From Streptomyces sp. R44 (GTDB taxonomy: Bacteria; Actinomycetota; Actinomycetes; Streptomycetales; Streptomycetaceae), in NCBI RefSeq assembly GCF_041053105.1, contig NZ_CP163444.1, positions 1,178,001 to 1,242,000 on the forward strand: a DNA stretch of 64,000 nt. Direction: 5' to 3'. Positions 24,485 to 31,959 of this stretch are shown piece by piece. The number at the start of each line of letters is the position of its first letter. Position 1 is the first letter of the stretch. Made by a program: the position numbers and the translations under genes. The notes under the pieces are model-generated. The model did no database searches. It saw nothing but the letters and a program-made list of their open reading frames with translations, and was not told the origin of the DNA.

Positions 24485-27196
24485 CTAGCGATCGGCGGTG
24501 TGACGTGTCTCCAGGGCGCTCTCGGTGAAGACCCGGTACCCGACCGCGGGGTCGTATCCGTGGATCTCGCGGGTGTCGAGAGCGGCCATGTAGGTCAGGA
24601 CGTCCTTGCTGACGACCTGGCCCGGGACGAGTACGGGGAAGCCGGGCGGGTACGGGGTGACGAACGTGGCCGAGACGACCGTGCGGCCCTGCGCCATGGC
24701 GTCGGTGAGGGCGTCCATCGAGAGGTGCTCGCACTCGGTGTCGTCGTAGGCGAGGAAGAACGCGGAGCGCATGTCGCCCTCCGGAGTGCGCGGGCTCGGC
24801 CGGAACGCCGGGTGGAACGCGCTGAAGTCGGGCAGGGCGGCGGAGCCCGCGCCGAGTCCTGTGGCGGCGCTGTCGTGGACGGCCCGGTCGTGCGGGCTCA
24901 TCTCTCCGATGCGTTCCTCCAGGTCCTCGGCGATGCGGACGAGTACCTCGATCAGGTAGGCGACGGAGCTCCGGGTGGTGCCGATGTTCGTCATGAACAG
25001 CAGCGTGTTGCGGGTCGTCTTGTTGACCTGGATGCCGTGCCGGTCCATCAGGAGGTCGTGCTTGAACGTGTCTCCGTCGATCCCGGTGAGACCGATGTGC
25101 AGCGTGGCGCGGGTCGGGTCGAGGACGAACTCGTCCTCCTCCCAGGCCCGTTCCATCCGGGCGAGACCCGTCCGCAGGGGCTGTTCGATGCCGGAGGGGC
25201 GGAAGCGGGGCGGGACGAGATCCGGCGTGGTGAGGATGCGCAGGTAGCGGTTGAGCAGCGGGTGCTGGGCGACCGCGTCGCGGAGCACACCCGCCTGTTC
25301 GAGCTGCTTCTGCACGAGGGCGAAGCCTTCGAAGACGGCCTGCCGGCGGCCGAGGTCCATCGAGGCGAGGATCTGGTAGTTGGGCGAGGTCGAGGTGTGC
25401 GTCATGTACGCCTCGTGGAACACCTCGGCGACCTTGTGGCGGAAGTCCTGGTCGAAGACGTGGACCATGGAGCCCTGGCGCATCGAGGTGAGCGTCTTGT
25501 GCGTGGACTGCGTGGCGTAGACGCGGACGCGGACCTTCTCCGGATCGGGCATCAGCCGGGTGGTGGCGAGGGTCTCGTCGTCGGGGTCGTCGCCGAGGCT
25601 CGCGCGGTGGGCCGCGTACGTGTCGGCGTACCCGGGGTCGCGGTAGCGCTCGGTGAGGGTGCCGGCCGCGGCCATGGCGGTGCGCCGGCGGTAGACGGGG
25701 TGGAAGCGGGCGAAGGCGAACCAGGCCTCGTCCCACAGGAACGCCAGGTCCGGCTTGAGGGCCAGGCACTCCTCCATCACGCGCGACGGGTTGTAGACGA
25801 TCCCGTCGAAGGTGCAGTTGGTGAGCATGAGGAGCTTGACGCGGTGCAGGACGCCCTCGTGCTTGAGCATCAGCAGTTTCCGCTTGATCTCCTCCACCGG
25901 CACGGCGCCGTACATGCCGTACTCGTCGAGGGGATAGGCGTCGAGGTAGACGACATGGGCACCGGCGAGGACGAGGCCGTAGTGGTGCGACTTGTGGCAG
26001 TTGCGGTCCACGAGCACGATGTCGCCGGGGCGTACGAGCGCCTGCACGACGATCTTGTTGGCGGTGGACGTGCCGTTGGTGACGAAGTACGTCCGGCGGG
26101 CGCCGAAGGCCTCGGCGGCCAGGTCCTGGGCCTCGCGCAGCGGGCCGGTGGGGGCGAGCAGGGAGTCCAGGCCGCCGGAGGTGGCGGAGGTCTCGGCGAG
26201 GAAGATGTTCAGACCGTAGAAGTCGGCGATCTCCGGGATCCAGGGCGAGTTGAGCACCGAGGCGCCGCGGGAGACGGGCAGGGCGTGGAAGACGCCGGTG
26301 GGCTTCCGGCTGTGGGCGCGCAGCGCGCTGAAGAACGGGGCGCGGTGGCGTTCGGCGATGCCGTTCAGGATCGACAGATGGAGTTCGAGGAGGCCTTCGC
26401 GGGCGTGGAAGACGCGCCGGAAGCGGCGGCCGATGCGGCCCGCCGTGGACTCGACGGCCCGTTCGGACACGAGGTAGAGGTCGAGTTCGGGGCGCAGGTC
26501 GAGGAGCCGGTCGCCGAGGGCGCGGATCCGTTCGCCGCTGTCCCCGGGTGTGCCGGAGTCGTCGGCGGTCTCGTCGAAGAAGCGCCGGACGACGCTGAGG
26601 TCGTGGCGGGAGCGGTCGGTGAACCGGTCACGGATGACGACGGCCTGGAGGCCGGAGTTGACGAGGGACGTGATGACCGCGTCCTCGAAGCTGGGGGCGA
26701 CGACGATCTCGTAGGCGAACTCGTCGTCGGGGCGGCGCAGTCGGCGCAGTTCTCCGCGCAGCGCCTGTTCCTCGGCGGCGTCCAGGTCGCCGACGACGAG
26801 GACCTCGAAGTACGGGGTGGAGGGCGCGGGCGGGGTGTGCGCGCCGGCCGTCGTCTCGTCGGGAGCGGCGGCGGTGTGCGGGGCGGTGCCGTGGTGCCGG
26901 TGTCCTGCCAGGTCGCGGTAGAACTCTTCGGTGCGCTGGGCGAGTCGCCGATGGTCCCGCTGCTCGTACAGCCCGCGGAGCTCCGTCAGTCCGGCCGTGC
27001 CGGGGAAGGCCCAGCAGCGCTCGACGGGCGCCAGGAGGCGGAGGAGTTCCTGGACGCGCGCGGTGGTGACCGGGCCCGAGCGGCCGTCCGCGCCCTGTGC
27101 GGCGAGACGGTGGGTGAGGTCCGTCAGTGAGCTCCAGGCGTCGGCGCGCAGTTGCCCGACGCTGTTGTGCACCGTGGCGGTCGGCAGGTCATTCAC
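24485..27196 (-). CDS. Orn/Lys/Arg decarboxylase-family PLP enzyme in the hut locus
   Basis: A 903-aa fold-type I PLP enzyme. After a less conserved N-terminus (1-120, with a Pro/His/Thr-rich linker near 100-127), a flavodoxin-like wing domain (EVLVVGDLDAAEEQ...) precedes the catalytic domain: FVTNGTSTANKIVVQAL, DRNCHKSHHYGL, the PLP-Asp in FLWDEAWFAF (D489) and the Schiff-base lysine in ATQSTHKT (K567). A C-terminal domain ends PPGFPVLVPGQVVSKDVLTYM. Bacterial lysine, arginine or ornithine decarboxylases of this type are about 710-760 aa, so it is unusually long. Its place between hutD and hutH hints at histidine or another amino acid as substrate, but specificity cannot be read from sequence. 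It lies downstream of the hutH terminator. Confidence 0.85.
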   Translation of the reverse strand: MNDLPTATVHNSVGQLRADAWSSLTDLTHRLAAQGADGRSGPVTTARVQELLRLLAPVERCWAFPGTAGLTELRGLYEQRDHRRLAQRTEEFYRDLAGHRHHGTAPHTAAAPDETTAGAHTPPAPSTPYFEVLVVGDLDAAEEQALRGELRRLRRPDDEFAYEIVVAPSFEDAVITSLVNSGLQAVVIRDRFTDRSRHDLSVVRRFFDETADDSGTPGDSGERIRALGDRLLDLRPELDLYLVSERAVESTAGRIGRRFRRVFHAREGLLELHLSILNGIAERHRAPFFSALRAHSRKPTGVFHALPVSRGASVLNSPWIPEIADFYGLNIFLAETSATSGGLDSLLAPTGPLREAQDLAAEAFGARRTYFVTNGTSTANKIVVQALVRPGDIVLVDRNCHKSHHYGLVLAGAHVVYLDAYPLDEYGMYGAVPVEEIKRKLLMLKHEGVLHRVKLLMLTNCTFDGIVYNPSRVMEECLALKPDLAFLWDEAWFAFARFHPVYRRRTAMAAAGTLTERYRDPGYADTYAAHRASLGDDPDDETLATTRLMPDPEKVRVRVYATQSTHKTLTSMRQGSMVHVFDQDFRHKVAEVFHEAYMTHTSTSPNYQILASMDLGRRQAVFEGFALVQKQLEQAGVLRDAVAQHPLLNRYLRILTTPDLVPPRFRPSGIEQPLRTGLARMERAWEEDEFVLDPTRATLHIGLTGIDGDTFKHDLLMDRHGIQVNKTTRNTLLFMTNIGTTRSSVAYLIEVLVRIAEDLEERIGEMSPHDRAVHDSAATGLGAGSAALPDFSAFHPAFRPSPRTPEGDMRSAFFLAYDDTECEHLSMDALTDAMAQGRTVVSATFVTPYPPGFPVLVPGQVVSKDVLTYMAALDTREIHGYDPAVGYRVFTESALETRHTADR

Positions 27197-27284
27197 CGGG
27201 GGAACGGCTCCTTCTGAGGGCTGCCCGGCCCGCCGCGGACGGGGAGGGCGGGGGTGGCTGGTCGAGCGCGGCAGCGGCCTGCCG

Positions 27285-27316
27285 CACCTTCCGGGTCCCG
27301 CGGGACCCGGAAGGTG
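27285..27316 (-). terminator. Terminator hairpin after hutH
   Basis: Perfect 15-bp arms (27285-27299 and 27302-27316, CACCTTCCGGGTCCC and complement) with a 2-nt centre, beginning 19 nt past the hutH stop and before the decarboxylase start. Confidence 0.85.
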
Positions 27317-27334
27317 TCGGGGACTGCGTCCCGG

Positions 27335-28870
27335 TCAGACCAGGGCGCCGGTCACGGACTCGGCGGCGGCCAGGGCGCGGCCGGAGGCCACGTACTGGAC
27401 GGCCTCCTCGATCTCGGGGGCGAGCCAGCGGTCGGTGCCGGGGCCTTCGACGGTCGCGCGCAGGCCGTCGCGCACCGCGGCCGTGGCCGGGGCGGGGGTC
27501 AGCGGGGCGCGCAGGTCGAGGGCGCGGGCGGCGGTGTAGAGCTCGACGGCGAGGACGCGGCCGAGGCCGTCGATGGCGCGGCGCAGCTTGCGGGCGGCCG
27601 CCCAGCCCATGGACACGTGGTCCTCCTGCATGGCGCTGGAGGGGATCGAGTCGACGGAGGCCGGGGTGGCGAGCCGCTTGAGCTCGGAGACGATCGCGGC
27701 CTGCGTGTACTGGGCGATCATGTGGCCGGAGTCGACGCCCGGGTCGTCGGCGAGGAAGGCGTTCAGGCCGCGGTTGCGGGCCGGGTCGAGGAACCGGTCG
27801 GTGCGGCGCTCGGAGATCGAGGCGACGTCGGCGACGGTGATGGCGAGGAAGTCGAGCACGGCGGCGACGGGGGCGCCGTGGAAGTTGCCGTTGCTCTCGA
27901 CGCGGCCGTCGAGGGTGACGACGGGGTTGTCGACGGCGCTGGCGAGCTCGCGGGAGGCGACGAGTTCGGCGTGGCCGAGGGTGTCGCGGGCGGTGCCGTG
28001 GACCTGCGGGGTGCAGCGCAGCGAGTAGGCGTCCTGGACGTAGGTGCAGTCCGGACCCGCGTGGCTGGCGATGATCGCCGAGTCGGCGAGCAGGGAGCGC
28101 AGGTTGCCCGCGCTGTCGCCCTGGCCGGGGTGCGGGCGCATGGCCTGCAGGTCGGCGGCGAACACCGCGTCGGTGCCGAGCTGGCCCTCGACGCTCATGG
28201 CGGCGGCGATGTCGGCGGTGCGCAGCAGGCGGCGCAGGTCGTGGGCGGCGAGGACGAGCATGCCCAGCATGCCGTCGGTGCCGTTGATGAGGGCGAGGCC
28301 CTCCTTCTCCTCCAGGACCACCGGGGTGATGCCGGCCTCGGCGAGGGCCTCGGCGGCGCGCTTGCGCTCGCCGTCGGCGGTGCGGACGACGCCCTCGCCC
28401 ATGACGGCGAGCGCGCAGTGCGCGAGGGGGGCCAGGTCGCCGGAGCAGCCGAGCGAGCCGTACTCGTGGACGACCGGGGTGATGCCCGCGTTCAGGAGGG
28501 CGGCGTACGCCTCGGCGGTCTCGGTGCGGACGCCGGTGCGCCCGGTGGCGAGGGTGGACAGGCGCAGCAGCATCAGGGCCCGGACGACCTCGCGCTCGAC
28601 CTCGGGGCCCGAGCCCGCGGCGTGCGAGCGCACGAGGCTGCGCTGGAGCTGGGTGCGCAGCTCGGTGGGGATGTGGCGGGTGGCCAGGGCGCCGAAGCCG
28701 GTGGAGACGCCGTAGTGGGGCTTGGCGTCGTCGGCGAGGGCCTTGACGACCTCGCGACTGCGGGCGATCTCCTGGAGCGCCTCGGGCGCGAGGGACACCT
28801 GGGCGCCGTGGCGGGCAACGGACACGACTTCGTCGGCGGAGAGGGCACCGACACCAACAACAACGTTCAT
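27335..28870 (-). CDS. hutH: Histidine ammonia-lyase
   Basis: A 511-aa enzyme that deaminates L-histidine to trans-urocanate, the first step of the pathway. The MIO prosthetic group should form from Cys142-Ser143-Gly144 in EYGSLGCSGDLAPLAH; most family members have Ala-Ser-Gly, while Cys-Ser-Gly is, from memory, also found in Streptomyces HutH. Other features are PHYGVSTGFGALA (catalytic Tyr53), NGTDGML and QEDHVSMGWAAARKL. It diverges from an IclR regulator, with two tandem palindromes in the 128-bp gap, and ends in a strong terminator. Confidence 0.97.
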   Translation of the reverse strand: MNVVVGVGALSADEVVSVARHGAQVSLAPEALQEIARSREVVKALADDAKPHYGVSTGFGALATRHIPTELRTQLQRSLVRSHAAGSGPEVEREVVRALMLLRLSTLATGRTGVRTETAEAYAALLNAGITPVVHEYGSLGCSGDLAPLAHCALAVMGEGVVRTADGERKRAAEALAEAGITPVVLEEKEGLALINGTDGMLGMLVLAAHDLRRLLRTADIAAAMSVEGQLGTDAVFAADLQAMRPHPGQGDSAGNLRSLLADSAIIASHAGPDCTYVQDAYSLRCTPQVHGTARDTLGHAELVASRELASAVDNPVVTLDGRVESNGNFHGAPVAAVLDFLAITVADVASISERRTDRFLDPARNRGLNAFLADDPGVDSGHMIAQYTQAAIVSELKRLATPASVDSIPSSAMQEDHVSMGWAAARKLRRAIDGLGRVLAVELYTAARALDLRAPLTPAPATAAVRDGLRATVEGPGTDRWLAPEIEEAVQYVASGRALAAAESVTGALV

Positions 28871-28925
28871 GCCCCTATGAAGCCGCAGGCGGGGAGGGGT
28901 CCGCGAGCCATGTGGCGCAGGTGTT

Positions 28926-28962
28926 GTCTGGGATCCAAGACGTCTAGTCTGGGATCCCAGAC
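28926..28962. promoter_or_regulatory. Tandem palindromic hut operators between hutH and IclR regulator
   Basis: Two 16-bp sites, GTCTGGGATCCAAGAC (28926-28941, near-palindromic) and GTCTGGGATCCCAGAC (28947-28962, perfect), are centred 21 bp apart, two helical turns, so two dimers could bind the same DNA face. They sit 56-92 bp before hutH and 37-73 bp before the IclR start. The core TCT-S-GGATCC-S-AGA recurs upstream of hutU. Confidence 0.85.
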
Positions 28963-28998
28963 AGATGGTGGGGGACCCTTCTGGTCTACTCTCGGCCC

Positions 28999-29784
28999 AT
29001 GAGCATCGTCCCTGCCGCCGCGCAGGTGCTGGCCGTCCTGCGCTATCTGTCCCGTCAGGCCGCGCCCGTGCCCGCGGCCGCCATCAGCCGTGACGTGGGG
29101 CTGCCGCGCTCGACGACGTACCACCTGCTCGACACCCTGGCGGCGGACGGTTTCGTGGTGCATCTGCCGGAGGAGCGGCGGTACGGGCTCGGCGTCAGCG
29201 CCTTCGAGCTGGCCTCCGGGTACGAGCGCCAGGCGCCGTTCCAGCGGCTCGCGCGGGCCCCGCTCGCCTCGCTCGTGGACCGCACCGGGCACAACGCCAA
29301 CCTCGCCGTGCTGCACGGCCGTGAGGTCATCTACGTCATCGAGGAACGCGCCCCGGGCCGCCCGCCCCTGGTCAGCGAGGTCGGAGTCCGGCTGCCGGCC
29401 CATCTGACCGCGAGCGGCCGGGCCGTGCTCGCCCTGCTGCCGCCCGCGCAGGTGCGGGCGATCTTCCCCGACCGGTCCGCGTTCGTGCAGCGGCACGGCG
29501 CAGGTCCCGCGACGCTGACGGCGCTGCGCGCGCTGCTGACCCAGGCGCGGCGCCGCGGGTACGCGACGGAGGAGGGCGAGGTGACGCCGGGCCTCTCCTC
29601 GATCGCCGCGCCCGTCCTCGACCATCACGCCCATCCGATCGCAGGGGTCTCGGTCACCTTCTCCGACGAGGCGGTCGACGAGGCGGAGCGGCAGCGGATC
29701 GCGGGGCACGTGGCGCAGACGGCACGGGACCTGACCCGCCGGGTGGGCGGCGCGACGCCCGCCCCGGGCGCCCCTTCCGCGTAA
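28999..29784 (+). CDS. IclR-family regulator of histidine utilisation (inferred)
   Basis: A 261-aa regulator with an N-terminal winged helix (PAAAISRDVGLPRSTTYHLLDTLAADGFVV, about 25-52) and an IclR effector domain (HNANLAVLHGREVIYVIEE, GVRLPAHLTASGRAVLAL, TPGLSSIAAPVLDHHAHPIAGVSVTF). It is divergent from hutH across a gap holding two palindromic operators. The same operator type occurs upstream of hutU, 8 kb away, making this the likeliest regulator of both, in addition to HutC. Whether urocanate or histidine is the effector cannot be told from sequence. Confidence 0.92.
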   Translation: MSIVPAAAQVLAVLRYLSRQAAPVPAAAISRDVGLPRSTTYHLLDTLAADGFVVHLPEERRYGLGVSAFELASGYERQAPFQRLARAPLASLVDRTGHNANLAVLHGREVIYVIEERAPGRPPLVSEVGVRLPAHLTASGRAVLALLPPAQVRAIFPDRSAFVQRHGAGPATLTALRALLTQARRRGYATEEGEVTPGLSSIAAPVLDHHAHPIAGVSVTFSDEAVDEAERQRIAGHVAQTARDLTRRVGGATPAPGAPSA

Positions 29785-29800
29785 CGGCTCCGGGGAGCCG
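29785..29800 (+). terminator. Short hairpin after the IclR gene
   Basis: CGGCTCC and GGAGCCG (29785-29800) form a 7-bp stem starting directly after the TAA stop; weak, no T-tract. Confidence 0.45.
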
Positions 29801-30122
29801 GCCTGGGTCCTCCTCCCACGCCCATCGGGCGTTTGTGAAGCGCGCCTTGCAATCACATGTCAGCCACCTGCGCATGCTTCCAGTGGTGCGGATCATGACC
29901 ACAGAATGACTCGTCGCCAGGTCCCATCGCCTCTGATTCGGAGGCGTCGGGCCCGGCACCGCATCGCGAGCACGGCATTGCCCGACCGGCTGCGCGTTTC
30001 CGCCCCGCAGAAAGCACGTCCCGCATGTCCATAACCGGCACACCCCCGCCGGCCCTCCGTACGGCCCACCCCGCCGCACCTCGTTCCGCGTCCCTCGCTG
30101 CGGCGCACGGGAAGGCGGGGTC
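29801..30122. other. Intergenic region upstream of the peptide ABC operon
   Basis: About 320 bases without a gene. It must contain the promoter of the ABC importer operon, but I see no clear -35/-10 pair, no strong palindrome and no riboswitch-like conserved core. GGAAGGCGGGG directly before 30123 serves as ribosome-binding site for the first permease. Confidence 0.5.
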
Positions 30123-31106
30123 GTGCTCCACCACGTGATGCGCAAGACGGCCGGCTGGCTCGCCATGATCGTGGTCGCCACCAACGTCACGTACGTACTG
30201 GCCGCCTGGTTCCTCGACCCGAGGTCCACCTACAAGGACACCCGCCCGGTCCGCACCGAGGCGCAGATCGACCAGGCCCTGGCGCCCTACAATCTCGACC
30301 CACGGGTGCCGCTGGTGGAGCGGTGGTGGCACTGGTTCGGCGACGTGGTGCTCCACTTCGACTGGGGGAGGTCCCCGGTCGGGGCCTCGGTGAACGGCGA
30401 GATCGGCTTCCGGGTGCTGGTCAGTGCCCAGCTGGTCACCGCCGCCACGCTCCTGTCGGTGCTCCTCGGCGTCGCGCTGAGCGTGTCCACGGCGTCCCGG
30501 CAGTACGGCTGGTGGGACCGGATCACCCAGCTGGTGTCGGTCTTCCTCTTCAACATCCCCACCGCCGTCGCCGCGCTGGCCGTGGTCCTCGTCGGGATCT
30601 GGCTCAACCAGAGCCTGGGACTGCGCTTCCTGTACGTCGCCGGGGAGAAGTCCCCGACCGTCGAGGGCCTCCTGCCGACGGTGGTCGACCGGGTGCAGCA
30701 CCTCGTCCTGCCGACGCTGAGCCTGACCCTCCTGGGCTACGTGGGCTATCACCTGACCCAGCGCACCCTGCTGCTCGACGCCATCGGCTCGGACTACGTG
30801 CGCACCGCGCGCGCCACCGGACTGACCCGCGCCCAGGCGATCCGCCGCCACGCGCTGCGCGCCTCGCTGATCCCGACCGCCACCTCCGTGGCCTTCGGCA
30901 TCCCCGCCGTCTTCACGGGCGCGGTCATCACCGAGACCGTCTTCGGCTGGAACGGCATGGGCCAGTACTTCATCCAGACCATCGGCAAGAACGACGTGCA
31001 CGGCACCGTCGCGGTCGCGGCGTTCGGCGCCGCCATGACCGCGATCGGCGCGATCCTCGCCGACATCGCCGTCGTCCTCCTCGACCCACGGGTGCGGGTG
31101 AGCTGA
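30123..31106 (+). CDS. Peptide/nickel-type ABC transporter permease (DppB-like)
   Basis: A 327-aa inner-membrane permease of the BPD transport family. The first helix (LAMIVVATNVTYVLAAWF) is followed by the variable region with PYNLDPRVPLVERWWHWFG and the usual DFGxS-like motif as HFDWGRSPVG. Five further helices include QLVTAATLLSVLLGVAL, and the EAA loop is YVRTARATGLTRAQAIRRHALRASLIP, which docks on the ATPase. The GTG start has a GC-rich Shine-Dalgarno; an ATG 15 nt later is possible. It is first of four genes forming one operon; the next gene begins 1 nt after its stop. Confidence 0.92.
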   Translation: MLHHVMRKTAGWLAMIVVATNVTYVLAAWFLDPRSTYKDTRPVRTEAQIDQALAPYNLDPRVPLVERWWHWFGDVVLHFDWGRSPVGASVNGEIGFRVLVSAQLVTAATLLSVLLGVALSVSTASRQYGWWDRITQLVSVFLFNIPTAVAALAVVLVGIWLNQSLGLRFLYVAGEKSPTVEGLLPTVVDRVQHLVLPTLSLTLLGYVGYHLTQRTLLLDAIGSDYVRTARATGLTRAQAIRRHALRASLIPTATSVAFGIPAVFTGAVITETVFGWNGMGQYFIQTIGKNDVHGTVAVAAFGAAMTAIGAILADIAVVLLDPRVRVS

Positions 31107-31107
31107 C

Positions 31108-31959
31108 ATGACGCTGTACCTGCGGCGCTTCGGCCGCAATCGCGGGGCCCTGCTCGGCGTGGCGCTCTTCGTGCTCCTGGTGCTGTTCGGCGTCCTCGGC
31201 GGGCTGCTCTCGCCCTTCGCGTACACCGACGCGGACTTCACCGCACTCACCCGGCCGCCGAGCGCGGCCCACTGGTTCGGCACCAATCAGGGCGGGAACG
31301 ACGTGTACGCCGAGGCCGTGCACGGCCTGCGGCGTTCGCTGGTCATCGCGGTCAGCGTGTCGGTCCTGACGATCGTGCTCGCCGCGGTGATCGGCGCGGG
31401 CGCCGCGTACCTCGGCGGCAGGGTGGAGAAGCTGACCCTGGCGGTCATCCACTTCCTGCTCGTGATCCCGTCGTTCCTGATCCTCGCCCTGGTCTCGCAC
31501 CGTCTCGCCGGCGACTGGCAGGCGCTGATCCTCGTGCTCACCGTCTTCGGCTGGATGACCACCGCCCGCGTCGTCTGGTCACTGTCCACCTCGCTGCGCG
31601 AACGCGACTACGTCCTCGCCGCCGAGTTCATGGGCGTACGGCCGTGGCGGATCGTGCTGCGGCACATCATCCCCAACCTGGGCTCCCTGCTCGTGGTCAA
31701 CCTGACCCTCGGGATCGTCGCCACCGTGCTCAGCGAGACGGCCCTGTCGTTCCTCGGTTTCGGTGTCCAGACCCCCGACGTGTCGCTGGGCACCATGCTC
31801 GCCGACGGCTCCGGCACCATCACCAGCGCCCCGTGGCTGTTCGCGTTCCCGGCCGGCCTCGTCGTCCTGCTCACCGTGTCGATGACGCTCGTCGGCGACG
31901 GGCTGCGCGACGCCCTCGACCCCACCTCGGTATCGGCGGCCTCGGGAGGCGCACGATGA
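31108..31959 (+). CDS. Peptide/nickel-type ABC transporter permease (DppC-like)
   Basis: A 283-aa permease. Helix 1 is ALLGVALFVLLVLFGVLGGLL; HWFGTNQGGNDVYAEAVHGLRRSLVIAV is the conserved segment after the first periplasmic loop (usually HxLGTDxxGRDVLSR). The EAA loop is YVLAAEFMGVRPWRIVLRHIIPN, and SETALSFLGFGVQTPDVSLGTML is the family C-terminal signature. It pairs with the preceding permease to make the channel and overlaps the ATPase gene by ATGA. Confidence 0.93.
   Translation: MTLYLRRFGRNRGALLGVALFVLLVLFGVLGGLLSPFAYTDADFTALTRPPSAAHWFGTNQGGNDVYAEAVHGLRRSLVIAVSVSVLTIVLAAVIGAGAAYLGGRVEKLTLAVIHFLLVIPSFLILALVSHRLAGDWQALILVLTVFGWMTTARVVWSLSTSLRERDYVLAAEFMGVRPWRIVLRHIIPNLGSLLVVNLTLGIVATVLSETALSFLGFGVQTPDVSLGTMLADGSGTITSAPWLFAFPAGLVVLLTVSMTLVGDGLRDALDPTSVSAASGGAR

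Noticed and set aside
23879..27130. 1083-codon plus-strand frame opposite hutD and the decarboxylase
   Set aside because: It is low-complexity Gly/Val/Glu/Asp-rich shadow sequence; both minus-strand genes have complete motif sets.
20100..29000. Other GGATCC hexamers in this region as additional hut operators
   Set aside because: Those I saw (e.g. near 23800, 26239 and 26523) lack the TCTS/SAGA flanks and lie in or beside coding sequence without dyad symmetry.
29853..31286. 477-codon minus-strand frame opposite the first ABC permease
   Set aside because: It spans the intergenic region and the permease complement, is His/Asp/Gly/Arg-rich, and lacks any domain.
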